From Streptomyces poonensis (lineage in GTDB: Bacteria > Actinomycetota > Actinomycetes > Streptomycetales > Streptomycetaceae): a DNA stretch of 64,000 nucleotides. The stretch is taken from assembly GCF_014650915.1 (NCBI RefSeq), contig NZ_BMVW01000013.1, forward strand, positions 17,904 through 81,903. Reading direction: 5' to 3'. How positions within the stretch are numbered: the first letter of the stretch is position 1; the number at the start of each line of letters is the position of its first letter. Positions 32,451-41,103 of this stretch are shown here, one piece after another. The translations under genes were made by a program, and so were the position numbers. The notes under the pieces were generated by a model. The model ran no database searches. It worked only from the letters and a program-made list of their open reading frames with translations, and had not been told where the DNA came from.

Positions 32451-35150
32451 TCAGGCCGCGCGCTCGCCGTCGCCGCCCGGCTCCATGGCCCCCTGGCCCA
32501 GCGCGTCACGCAGCCGGCGTGCCTCCGTCACCAGCCGCGACGAACCCCGGCGGTCCGCCGTCCGCCCGAGGTGCGGAAGGTCACCGCGCGCCCCCGACCG
32601 CTCCGCGCACTCGGCCGCGACCGCCAGCAGGTCACCGAGCCCCCGCACGGGCTTCACCGCACCGTCGGCCGCGAGGGGTGCGAGCAGGATCGGCAGTGTT
32701 CCGCGCAGTACGGACCACAGGGTGGCGTACGCCCCTGTCGCCGCCGCGGTCCGTATCGCCTCGGCGAGCCGCAGCGGCTTCACGGCCCCGCTCTGCATCA
32801 GTTCCCCGAGGTCCGCCGCCAGCCGGTCCGCGTCGAGCCGGCCGCGCGCGGCCAGGACCAGCAGCGCGTCCACGGCGGCGAGCCGGTCCTCCGGATGCCG
32901 CGCCCCGAGCCCGTACGCCACGCCCAGGTGCACGGCCTCCCCGGGCTCGCCGTGGGCTTCCGCGAGCGCGGGGAGCACGGCGGTTCCACCGCGCGAGTCG
33001 TCGACGGCGACCGTCGATATGTCGCGCAGGAGCCGCCCGGCCACCAGCTCCGGCCGGCCCGGGACCACCGCTGTCCAGTGCTGCCGCTCGGACTCGTCCC
33101 AGTGGCGGCAGTGCCAGCGGTTCGTGAAGAAGGAGACCGGCTGCCACAGATGCCGGAACTCCGGCGGGAAATCGGCGTGCCGCACCGGGACCTCGCCGAA
33201 CTCCAGCAGGATGCGCGGTCCGGAGGTGCGTCGCCGCGTGGACGGCGACGGCTCCGCGGTGGTGAGCCACCGGGCGAGGCGGTCCGCCTCCGCGGTGCCC
33301 ATCTTCCGCGCGGCGCGTGCCGCGTCCTCGGCCGCCGCGCGGTCGTCACGCCGCACCCGCAGCAGGGCCTGGGCGAGGTCGGCCGGTCCCGGGCGGACGC
33401 CCATCTTGTTGTAGGCGTCGAGCCGGGCGATCAGTTCGTCGGGCTCGAGCAGGCCCGTGCTCCAGGTGGGTGTGGCCAGCAGGAACGGCAGCGGTTGGGT
33501 GCGTATCCGGTACGCCGCCTCCCAGAGCCGGGCCTCGACGGCGCGGGAGAGGCCGCTGTGCGGGCAGTGGCCGTACGTCGACCCCCGCGACACCGCCCGG
33601 TGCAGCGTCTCCGTGCTCACCTCGTCGAACAGCGCGGCGAGGACCACCTCCAGACCGTGCGGCGACTCGCGGAAGAAGTTGTCCTTCCCTATGTACAGCT
33701 GGTCGGGTTCGTACCACCAGCACCGGGCCACCACAGGGCGCAGGGCGTCGATCAGCCCGGCGCTGTCCTGGTGTGCGTGCCGGACGAGCCCGTCCAGCGC
33801 GCGTTCGAACGCGCTCACGTCGCCGTCCGCCGCCAGCAGCGCGCCGACCTCCTCCGCGAGTTCGGCCGCGGACCGGGGCGCCGGAGCCAGCCGCGTCGGT
33901 CGCGGAGCGGGCGGGAGCACCTCCTCGTGGACCGTATGGGCGTCGTGCACCGGCTCCTGGGGCGCGACGTCGAGCAGCTGTTCGGCGCGCTGTCGCAGAC
34001 CGGGGCTCAACTGGGTCGTCGCATCGACGAGTTCCGCGCGGACCCGGGCGGAGTCGCCGAGGGTGTCGAGGTCCCCGAGGTGGCGCTCCACCAGCTTCAG
34101 CGCGCGCTTCTGTGTGTCCGTGTCGTCGTGTCCGAAGGCCTGTGCCACGGCGGGCAGCAGTTCGTCCGCGCCGGACGGATCACGCCCGAGGATCTTGCCC
34201 AGCAGCACGAGCTGTGCCCGGACCAGCTTCTTCTCGGAGCGGAAGAGCACCGCTACGGACGCCTCGGCGAGGTCGCGCACGGCGAGCTCCCCGTCCAGCG
34301 CCAGCGTCCCGAGCACCGACTGGGCGTGCGCGGCCACCGTGGAGGGCGCGTCGGAGCACAGGGCGATCCAGTCGGCGATGCGGGCCCGCTGCTCGTCCGG
34401 GCCGAGGTCCAGCGCGGTCAGCAGCTTGAGGAACGCCCGCTGATCGGCGGGCCGGCCGCCACGCAGAAGCCGGGCCACACAGGCGTCGACCACGGCCACG
34501 CGGTCCAGGCGTCCTTCCCGCGTGAGCTGCGGCAGGGCGTAGGTCCAGCTGTTCGGTCCCTCGTCCGGCCAGCCCAGCCAGCCGCCGACATCGCGTGTCT
34601 CGAAGAGGGCCGCGACGAGCTCGGCCAGATGGGGGTCCTTCCGCAGCCGGTCGGTGACCGTGTCCCCGGTCGGCCAGATCGAACCGATGTCCTGAAGCCA
34701 GCCGTGTACATAGGCCTCCGTCGTCGGCACCGCGCAGCCGGACAGCCGCACCAGACCGGCCATCAGCGCGTACGGCACCCGTGCCGTCATCGGACGCCCG
34801 GCGAGCCGGTGGGCGAGATCCGCCAGCCACGTGGGATCGCGGTCCCCCAGCACGTCCAGCAGCACCTCGGACGCGGCCTGCCACCAGCGCATGTCGTTCG
34901 CGGAGAGCCAGGTGGCGACGGCCGCGGCCCCGGTCTGGCACCCCGCCCCGGCCACCTGCAGCGCGGGACAGGCACGGCGGGCGGCGCCGCTCCAGAGGTC
35001 GGCGCGCAGCTCCTTGCGCAGCAGCTGCAACTCCGGGAAGCAGGCGCGGCGTTCGCCGTCCGTCATCTCGTCGAGCAGGCGCACCACGTCGCCCGTGCTG
35101 CCCGCCCGCACCGCCTCGACCAGTGACGCCGACTTCGGCTTCGTCTCCAT
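32451..35150 (-). CDS. DUF6493-like large helical-repeat protein
   Basis: An 899-residue protein that I match to Streptomyces DUF6493 proteins from memory. It consists largely of helical, HEAT-like Leu/Ala/Arg repeats (LAHRLAGRPMTARVPYALMA, LRQRAEQLLDVAPQEP). A more conserved core follows at about 475-560 (ARCWWYEPDQLYIGKDNFFR, GSTYGHCPHSGLSRAVEARL). The end again resembles a repeat. No enzymatic motif, signal peptide or membrane span is visible. ATG at 35150 (METKPKSAS) follows a GGGGG stretch. The SWIM gene lies 47 nt upstream on the same strand, so they form one unit. SWIM and HEAT-like proteins elsewhere accompany MoxR and VWA genes; none is present here. Confidence 0.7.
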   Translation of the reverse strand: METKPKSASLVEAVRAGSTGDVVRLLDEMTDGERRACFPELQLLRKELRADLWSGAARRACPALQVAGAGCQTGAAAVATWLSANDMRWWQAASEVLLDVLGDRDPTWLADLAHRLAGRPMTARVPYALMAGLVRLSGCAVPTTEAYVHGWLQDIGSIWPTGDTVTDRLRKDPHLAELVAALFETRDVGGWLGWPDEGPNSWTYALPQLTREGRLDRVAVVDACVARLLRGGRPADQRAFLKLLTALDLGPDEQRARIADWIALCSDAPSTVAAHAQSVLGTLALDGELAVRDLAEASVAVLFRSEKKLVRAQLVLLGKILGRDPSGADELLPAVAQAFGHDDTDTQKRALKLVERHLGDLDTLGDSARVRAELVDATTQLSPGLRQRAEQLLDVAPQEPVHDAHTVHEEVLPPAPRPTRLAPAPRSAAELAEEVGALLAADGDVSAFERALDGLVRHAHQDSAGLIDALRPVVARCWWYEPDQLYIGKDNFFRESPHGLEVVLAALFDEVSTETLHRAVSRGSTYGHCPHSGLSRAVEARLWEAAYRIRTQPLPFLLATPTWSTGLLEPDELIARLDAYNKMGVRPGPADLAQALLRVRRDDRAAAEDAARAARKMGTAEADRLARWLTTAEPSPSTRRRTSGPRILLEFGEVPVRHADFPPEFRHLWQPVSFFTNRWHCRHWDESERQHWTAVVPGRPELVAGRLLRDISTVAVDDSRGGTAVLPALAEAHGEPGEAVHLGVAYGLGARHPEDRLAAVDALLVLAARGRLDADRLAADLGELMQSGAVKPLRLAEAIRTAAATGAYATLWSVLRGTLPILLAPLAADGAVKPVRGLGDLLAVAAECAERSGARGDLPHLGRTADRRGSSRLVTEARRLRDALGQGAMEPGGDGERAA

Positions 35151-35197
35151 CACATACCCCCGTCCGCTCGTCCCTCGCCCGCTCGCGCCCCGTCCGC

Positions 35198-36580
35198 TCA
35201 TGCCGCGTCCTGCCCCACCGTCGCGCCCCGACGGGTCATGCGCACCGCCAGGGCGTGCTTGCACGGTCCGCGCCCGCCCCGGTACCTGGCCCACCACAGA
35301 CACGAGCAGCTCAGTGTTCCGGCGGCGTCGCGCACCCGGTGCACATGGCCGTCCCTGGCGGTCACCGTGCCGATGTCGCCGTCCAGGGCCACCGCTCCCG
35401 CGGCGACCAGGGCCCGGGCCGCACGCAGCCGCGGATTGCTGCGTTCGGCGCGGTCGGCGTCGTACGGGAGCTCCCGGTGGAAGTACGCCGCCTCCGCCGT
35501 GTCGTAGCCCACGCGTCCCGATGTGCCCAGCCGGACCAGGGCCGCGCGGACCCGTTCGGCAGGGAGCCCCGAGGCCGTGGCCAGGTCGCCGATGTCGATG
35601 CGCGGCTCCCAGGCGAGCAGGACGGCGATCAGCTCCGCGTCCTCGGCCGCCGCGTCGGTGGCGAGTGCGTCCAGCACACCGCCCTCGCCCGAGAAGCCGC
35701 GCGCGACCTCGGGGGACAGAGTGAGCGTCAGCCGCATACCGGGCAGGACGACCTCCCAGGCCCCCGCCACCGGCGCGGTTCCGGCGACCGGCGGGCCGTA
35801 CACGCGCAGCGCCGTCGCATGACGCAGCACCCGGCGCAGGGCGACCAGTCGCTCCGGGCCCGGCAGGCACACGGCCCCCGGCACCGGCCGGGTGGTCGGA
35901 CGCAGTGTGCGGCCGGAGGGCACCGCCCACCGCACACCACCGGCGGTGCCGCGCGCGCCACCGCCGGGCAGCGAGCGCAGGAAGCGCACGGCCTCGGCCG
36001 CCGGCAGCTCCGCCCGCAGATCGAACCCGGCGGCGATCACCTGGGCCTCGGCGAAGCCGCGCAGCCAGCGGTCGGGCAGCGGCACGCGCTTCTCGACGAC
36101 CGGCCCGGCCGACGTGGTCACCGCCAGCTCGTCCGGTCCGACCCGCAAGTGCAGCGGGTCGTCCCCGCCGACGCGGGACAGCGCCTCGCGCAGCGGGTTG
36201 TTGACGTCCACGTTCGTCGTGCCGTGGCCCACCTCGCCGCCGTCGAGGCCCGCCTCCAGCACGTCCAGCCGCGCGTACACCCCGCCGCAGCCGGAGAAGG
36301 ACTCGAAGCGGAGCCGGTCGCCGTTGCCCGTGACCACCGGGTCGAGCGAGGCCCGCAGCTGCGGCTGGTGATAGCGGGCCGCCGCCACGTCCGCGACCGC
36401 CAGCAGTGCGGCGGAGGCCACCTGGGGAGCCGTCAGGAAACCCGTGAAGAACCGCGGATGGTCCTCGATGCCCGTCGGGGTCGCACCCCGCGAGGTCTCG
36501 AGGCCCAGCCGCTGTCCGCCCGGAGCGGACTCCAGCACGGAGGGTCGGGAATAGGCCACGGCCTGCAACGATCGCGTCAT
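35198..36580 (-). CDS. SWIM zinc-finger family protein
   Basis: A 460-residue protein with a C-terminal SWIM zinc finger: SCSC, about 13 residues, then CKH (about residues 429-448), the CxC-x(n)-CxH pattern. The N-terminal 400 residues form a conserved beta-rich region (GVYARLDVLEAGLDGGEVGH, then NVDVNNPLREAL) seen in other actinomycete SWIM proteins. SWIM fingers bind DNA or protein partners. ATG at 36580 (MTRSLQAVAYSRPS) matches the family start; an upstream TTG adds ten residues. It is the first gene of the unit with DUF6493. Confidence 0.85.
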   Translation of the reverse strand: MTRSLQAVAYSRPSVLESAPGGQRLGLETSRGATPTGIEDHPRFFTGFLTAPQVASAALLAVADVAAARYHQPQLRASLDPVVTGNGDRLRFESFSGCGGVYARLDVLEAGLDGGEVGHGTTNVDVNNPLREALSRVGGDDPLHLRVGPDELAVTTSAGPVVEKRVPLPDRWLRGFAEAQVIAAGFDLRAELPAAEAVRFLRSLPGGGARGTAGGVRWAVPSGRTLRPTTRPVPGAVCLPGPERLVALRRVLRHATALRVYGPPVAGTAPVAGAWEVVLPGMRLTLTLSPEVARGFSGEGGVLDALATDAAAEDAELIAVLLAWEPRIDIGDLATASGLPAERVRAALVRLGTSGRVGYDTAEAAYFHRELPYDADRAERSNPRLRAARALVAAGAVALDGDIGTVTARDGHVHRVRDAAGTLSCSCLWWARYRGGRGPCKHALAVRMTRRGATVGQDAA

Positions 36581-36676
36581 GGGAAAGACCGTAGAGGCGG
36601 CCACTGACAATCGGCCTGACCTGCGGAGATGCCAGGCAGGAGGAGTGGGCGGGAGGGGCCGGCGGCGACCAGGACC

Positions 36677-36713
36677 GTGCCGCGCACCGCGGGATGACTC
36701 CGGTGCGCGGCAC
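36677..36713. terminator. hairpin downstream of phoD gene / upstream of SWIM gene
   Basis: Perfect 12-bp arms GTGCCGCGCACC (36677-36688) and GGTGCGCGGCAC (36702-36713) with a 13-nt loop. The minus-strand SWIM promoter must lie between this and 36580. As phoD reads away from here leftward, its stop at 36756 is only 43 bp from the stem. Confidence 0.75.
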
Positions 36714-36755
36714 GTTCCATGAGCGTACGTCAGACGCGCCGGCGGACGGGGTGGG

Positions 36756-38357
36756 TCACTGCCCGACCAGCCCAGGCCGCAGCACCTTCGTGAACAGCAC
36801 GGTCCCGTCCTGTTCCCGCAGCCGTACGGTCAGCTCGCCGCTGCCGCCGTCGATGTCGACCTCGCCGAAGAACTGGTAGCCCTCGGCGGGGGAGACGTTG
36901 GAGGTGGTCGGCGCCTTCACGAACACCCGCTCGGGGCCGAACGTGCCGTCCAGCGCGCTCGCCGGGAACGCGCCCGCGTTGAGCGGCCCGGAGACGAACT
37001 CCCAGAACGGCTCGAAGTCGCCGAACGCGGCCCGCGACGGCTGGTAGTGCTGCGCCGAGGTGTGGTGCACGTCGGCGGTCAGCCACACCGTGCCGGTGAT
37101 CCTGCGGTGCTTGATGAACCGCAGCAGCTCGGCGATCTGCAGCTCGCGGCCGAGCGGTGCGCCCGGGTCGCCCTGTGCGACGGCCTCGATGTTCTGCTTC
37201 CCCTCGGTCGTGTCGGACACCACCAGGCCCAGCGGCATGTCGGAGGCGATCACCTTCCACACCGCGCGCGACCGCGACAGCTCCCGCTTCAGCCACTGGA
37301 GCTGCTCGGCGCCGAGGATGCCCTGCGGGTCGGTGGTCTCGGTGCCGGGGGAGTTGGCGTTGCGGTAGGTCCGCATGTCCAGCACGAAGACGTCCAGCAG
37401 CGGCCCGTGCCGCACGACCCGGTGCATACGGCCCTCGCGCGCGCCCGTCGGCAGGGTGGAGACCGGGTAGTACTCGGTGAAGGCCCGCGTGGCCCGCGCG
37501 GCCAGCAGGTCCACGCTCTTGACGGTGTAGCGGGTGTCCGAGTCGGCGATCACCTGGCCCGGGTACCAGTTGTTGCGCACCTCGTGGTCGTCCCACTGGA
37601 CGATCGACGGCACCTGGGCGTTGAACTTCCTCAGGGCCTCGTCGAGCAGGTTGTACCGGTGGTTGCCGCGGAACTCGGCGAGCGTCTCGGCGACCTTGGC
37701 CTTCTCCTCGGTGGTGACGTTCCGGTAGACGCCGCCGTCGGGGAGGGCCGCCGTCGCGAATATCGGCCCGTCGGCGTAGACGGTGTCGCCGCTGAACAGG
37801 AAGAAGTCCGGGTCGAGCGCGCCCATCGCGTCGAAGATGCGGTAGCCGCCGATGTCCTCGTTGATGCCCCAGCCCTGCCCGGCCAGGTCCCCGGACCACA
37901 CGAACCGCACCCCGCAGCGCCGCTTCGCGGGTGCCGTACGGAAGGTGCCGGTGACCGGCTCACCGGTGCGGCGCGGGTCGTCCGGGTCGGCGAGCAGCAC
38001 CCGGTAGTGGATCTGCTCGCCCGCGGGGAGGCCGTGCAGCCGGGTCGTCCCGGTGAAGTCGGTGCCGGAGCCGAGCAGCGGGCCCTGCCATCTGCGCGGA
38101 TTGCGGAAGGACTCGGTGGCGGACGTCTCGACGATCATCCGGGCCGGCCGGTCGGAGCGTACCCAGACCAGACCGGAGTGGGCGGTGACGTCTCCGGCCT
38201 GCACCCCCCATCCCGCCCGGGGCCGACCCGACCGGGCGAAGGCGGGCGCCGCGCCCGGTCCGAGCCCGGCGGGCAGGGCCAGGGCCGCCGAGGCGGCGAG
38301 GGAACCGCGCAGCACGCTGCGGCGGCCGGGCAGGTGGATCGGCGGACGGTGGGTCAT
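36756..38357 (-). CDS. phoD: PhoD-type alkaline phosphatase, Tat-exported
   Basis: A 533-residue PhoD phosphodiesterase/alkaline phosphatase. A Tat signal with GRRSVLRG (twin Arg at about 12-13) and a hydrophobic Ala/Leu stretch ends in APAFA near residue 41. The PhoD N-terminal domain follows (GVQAGDVTAHSGLVWVRSD). Metal-site motifs are WSGDLAGQ, SGDTVYADG, QWDDHEVRNNW and TADVHHTSA. ATG at 38357 has GGAGG eight bases upstream. It would release phosphate from phosphodiesters outside the cell. A PHO-box-like repeat lies upstream. Confidence 0.92.
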   Translation of the reverse strand: MTHRPPIHLPGRRSVLRGSLAASAALALPAGLGPGAAPAFARSGRPRAGWGVQAGDVTAHSGLVWVRSDRPARMIVETSATESFRNPRRWQGPLLGSGTDFTGTTRLHGLPAGEQIHYRVLLADPDDPRRTGEPVTGTFRTAPAKRRCGVRFVWSGDLAGQGWGINEDIGGYRIFDAMGALDPDFFLFSGDTVYADGPIFATAALPDGGVYRNVTTEEKAKVAETLAEFRGNHRYNLLDEALRKFNAQVPSIVQWDDHEVRNNWYPGQVIADSDTRYTVKSVDLLAARATRAFTEYYPVSTLPTGAREGRMHRVVRHGPLLDVFVLDMRTYRNANSPGTETTDPQGILGAEQLQWLKRELSRSRAVWKVIASDMPLGLVVSDTTEGKQNIEAVAQGDPGAPLGRELQIAELLRFIKHRRITGTVWLTADVHHTSAQHYQPSRAAFGDFEPFWEFVSGPLNAGAFPASALDGTFGPERVFVKAPTTSNVSPAEGYQFFGEVDIDGGSGELTVRLREQDGTVLFTKVLRPGLVGQ

Positions 38358-38424
38358 GAATGCGCCTCCAGGGACGGATCCGGCCATGTGCACCGTCACA
38401 CCTACTGCGGCACTTCGGCGCACA

Positions 38425-38442
38425 CGGAAACCAGAAGTGAAC
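38425..38442 (-). promoter_or_regulatory. candidate PHO box (PhoP site)
   Basis: On the minus strand GTTCACT is followed 11 bases later by GTTTCCG. This resembles the 11-bp direct-repeat units (GTTCACC-type) bound by PhoP in Streptomyces. It is about 70 bp upstream of the phoD start. Confidence 0.5.
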
Positions 38443-38559
38443 AACCGACACGACAACGGGACTCCGGGCCGGGCGTCCGGTCATTGTGGTGGACATCACG
38501 CGCCTGTGGCGCCGGTGCCGGCCCCATCCCGTACGGGTGCCGGCCTCCCGTCCGCGGTG

Positions 38560-40080
38560 TCAGGAGGCCACCGCCTCGGACATCAGGCGGACGTTCTCCC
38601 GTATCCGTGCCGGCGACAGATGCGCGTACCCCAGGACCAGCCGTACGCCGTCGTCGTCCGGCACCCGTCCGTGGTCCGCGAGCGGGCGTAGGGCGACGCC
38701 CGCCGCGGCCGCCCGTCCGAGGAAGCGGTCCGGAGGCCCGTACCGGCCGGGCAGCGCGGCGATGACGTGCAGTCCCGCCGCGATGCCGGACACCTCCGTG
38801 CCGGGGAAGTGCTCCTCCAGGGCGGCCACGAGCGTGTCGCGCCGCTCCCGGTAGGCGCGCTGGCAGCGTCGCAGCTGCCGGTCGTAGTCGCCCCGTTCGA
38901 CGAACCGGGCGAACGCCGCCTGATCGAGGGAGGGATGGCCCAGGTCCATGAACCGCTTGCGTTCGACGATCTCCTCGGCGAGCGATTCCGGGACGAGCAG
39001 CCAGCCGAGCCGCAGTCCTGGAGCGAGGGACTTGCTGACGGACCCGGTGTACGCGACACGTTCCGGGTCGAGCCCCTGGAGCGCCCCCACAGGGGCACGG
39101 TCGTAGCGGAAGTCGCCGTCGTAGTCGTCCTCGACGATCAGCCCGTCCACCGAGCGCGCCCAGTCGAGCAGATCGGCCCGCCGCCCTGCCGAGTACGCGA
39201 TGCCCGACGGGAACTGATGGGCGGGTGTGGTCACGACGCACCGTACGCCCGACTCCCGCAGTGGCCCGATGGCCAGGCCCTCCGCGTCCAGCGGCAGCCG
39301 TACGGTGCTGATCCCGGTAGCCGCGTACAGGGCGTCGTGCCCCGGGCTGCCCGGATCCTCGACGCCGACGGCGCGCACCCCGCGCGCGTGGAGGGCATAC
39401 CCGAGCACGGTCGCCGCCTGGGCCACCCCGGAGACGACGACGATCCGCTCCGGGTCGGCGACCACGCCCCGCCGCCGGGTGAGGAGTTCCGCGAGCGCCG
39501 TACGCAGCCTGGGCAGCCCGCGCGGGTCCGGGTAGCCCAGCGTGTGGTGGGGGACCTCGGCGAGCACCGCCCGCTGGGCCGCCGCCCACGCGGCGCGCGG
39601 GAACAGTGAGAGGTCCGGTGTCCCGGGCAGGAAGCCGGCCCGGGCGCCGGGCGCACGCGGAGCGAGGTCCCGCGCGCGTGGGGGTGCGGAACGGACGGCC
39701 TCACCCACCCAGGTGCCCGCGCCCCGCCCGCTGCGCAGGTATCCCTCCGTGGTCAGCTGCTCGTACGCATCGGTCACCAGCCCCCGTGACACCTTCAGGT
39801 CGGCCGCCAGTTCGCGGCTGGGCGGCAGCCGGGTGCCGGGAGCGAGCCGGCCCGTGCGGATCGCCTCGCGCAGGGCCGCCTGCAACGTGCGCCCACGCGC
39901 GCGTGCCGGTGCCGAAGCGGTCGGCAGGAGCAGCTCCCAGGCGGCGGTCCACGGCGCGGCGGCGGGCGGTGCCAGGCCGTCCCGGCCCTCGCGGCCGGTT
40001 CCCGCCGCGCCGTCCCGGCCCTCGCGACCGGCTTCCGCCGTGCCCTCCCGGCCCTCGCGATTGGTCCCCGATGGCGTCAT
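38560..40080 (-). CDS. MocR-type GntR/aminotransferase regulator (PdxR-like)
   Basis: A 506-residue MocR regulator. The GntR winged helix is at about 65-130 (LQAALREAIRTGRLAPGTRL, PPSRELAADLKVSRGLVTDA) and a fold-type I aminotransferase-like domain runs from about 150 to the end. The PLP Lys lies in TGSVSKSLAPGLRLGW. These proteins sense PLP or amino compounds. ATG at 40080 begins with a Gly/Arg/Glu repeat region (NREGREG, GREGRDG twice) encoded by a 36-bp minisatellite. It is divergent from an EamA transporter, its probable target. Confidence 0.9.
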   Translation of the reverse strand: MTPSGTNREGREGTAEAGREGRDGAAGTGREGRDGLAPPAAAPWTAAWELLLPTASAPARARGRTLQAALREAIRTGRLAPGTRLPPSRELAADLKVSRGLVTDAYEQLTTEGYLRSGRGAGTWVGEAVRSAPPRARDLAPRAPGARAGFLPGTPDLSLFPRAAWAAAQRAVLAEVPHHTLGYPDPRGLPRLRTALAELLTRRRGVVADPERIVVVSGVAQAATVLGYALHARGVRAVGVEDPGSPGHDALYAATGISTVRLPLDAEGLAIGPLRESGVRCVVTTPAHQFPSGIAYSAGRRADLLDWARSVDGLIVEDDYDGDFRYDRAPVGALQGLDPERVAYTGSVSKSLAPGLRLGWLLVPESLAEEIVERKRFMDLGHPSLDQAAFARFVERGDYDRQLRRCQRAYRERRDTLVAALEEHFPGTEVSGIAAGLHVIAALPGRYGPPDRFLGRAAAAGVALRPLADHGRVPDDDGVRLVLGYAHLSPARIRENVRLMSEAVAS

Positions 40081-40086
40081 GGAAGT

Positions 40087-40103
40087 GGACCTTAATGCGG
40101 ACC
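40087..40103. promoter_or_regulatory. GGACC direct repeat between MocR and EamA genes
   Basis: GGACC at 40087-40091 repeats at 40099-40103 with 12-bp phasing across TTAATGC. MocR regulators commonly bind direct repeats near their own promoter, so this is a weak candidate operator. Confidence 0.35.
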
Positions 40104-40126
40104 GCGGCCCGCCATAGCGTCCTCGC

Positions 40127-41068
40127 ATGAGCACCACCACCCGCGGCTCCCTCCTCGCCGCCTTCGCCACCCTCCTCGTCGGGGCGTCCTTCACCGCCAA
40201 CAGCGTCCTAGTCGACTACCCGTACGCGGGCGGTCAGTTCCTGCGCTACGGCTTCGCCTGCCTGCTGTTCCTGCCGCTCGTCGGGCGCGGCGGCACGGCA
40301 CCCCTGCGGCGCCTCACGCGCCGGCAGTGGGGGCGGCTCGCGCTGCTCGCGGCCGTCGGCATGGTCGGCTTCAACCTCGCTGTGATCGCCGCCGAACGCA
40401 CCGCGGAACCGGCCGTACCGGGCGTCTTCGTGGGCTGCGCCCCGGTGATCGTCGCCGTCCTGGTGCCCCTCACGGAGGGCCGCCGGCCGCAACGCCTCGT
40501 CCTGTACGGTGCGTCGCTCGTCGCGGCGGGCGCCTTCACGGTGCAGGGGTGGGGCCGCACGGACGGTGCCGGAATCGCCTGGTCCGTGGGCGCGCTGGCC
40601 GGAGAGGTCGGCTTCGCGGTGCTCGCCGTGCCCGTGCTGCGTCCGCTCGGCCCCCGGCTGCTGTCGGCCACCGTGTGCGGCCTCGCCGCGGTCGAGTCGG
40701 CGCTGGTGGGCGTGGCCGCGGACGGCGGCGCGTGGCTGCGCGTCCCGGCCCCGGCCGAGGCGGCGGCACTGCTGTGGCAGGCGGCCGTCGTCACCGTCGT
40801 CGGCTTCGTCTGCTGGTACATGGCCATGCAGCGGATCGGCGCCGAACGAGCCACGCTGTTCTCCGGGCTCATCCCGGTGGCCGCCGCCTGCACCGCCCCG
40901 CTCGTCGGCACCGGCTCCTACGGCGTCGCACAGGCCCTCGGCAGCGCCCTGGTCGGAGCCGGTGTCGCCCTCGGCTCCCGGGCACCCGCCCGCTCGGCCG
41001 TGCGGCCCGGCACGGCGGCCACGGACGAACGGCGTCCGCGAATCGTCCAGCCCGTCCGGGACCGGTGA
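40127..41068 (+). CDS. EamA-family (DMT) transporter
   Basis: A 313-residue membrane protein with about ten hydrophobic segments in two EamA repeats (AAFATLLVGASFTANSVLVD to start; AVIAAERTAEPAVPGVFVG in the first repeat; CWYMAMQRIGAERATLFSGL in the second). It would export or import a small metabolite. ATG at 40127 is only 46 bp from the divergent MocR start. The C-terminus has a 30-residue hydrophilic Arg-rich tail. The pairing with MocR suggests the substrate is an amino compound or vitamin B6 vitamer (inference). Confidence 0.88.
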   Translation: MSTTTRGSLLAAFATLLVGASFTANSVLVDYPYAGGQFLRYGFACLLFLPLVGRGGTAPLRRLTRRQWGRLALLAAVGMVGFNLAVIAAERTAEPAVPGVFVGCAPVIVAVLVPLTEGRRPQRLVLYGASLVAAGAFTVQGWGRTDGAGIAWSVGALAGEVGFAVLAVPVLRPLGPRLLSATVCGLAAVESALVGVAADGGAWLRVPAPAEAAALLWQAAVVTVVGFVCWYMAMQRIGAERATLFSGLIPVAAACTAPLVGTGSYGVAQALGSALVGAGVALGSRAPARSAVRPGTAATDERRPRIVQPVRDR

Positions 41069-41103
41069 AACGGCCTGGACACGAGGGGGACCCGTCGGCT
41101 GGG

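Noticed and set aside
32571..35126. A plus-strand frame of about 850 codons opposite DUF6493
   Set aside because: It has no domains and is Arg/Gly-rich, and the minus-strand frame shows proper codon bias and a conserved core.
35150..36713. Extension of the DUF6493 reading frame upstream through the SWIM gene
   Set aside because: The upstream part is the out-of-frame shadow of the SWIM gene. METKPKSAS at 35150 is the plausible start.
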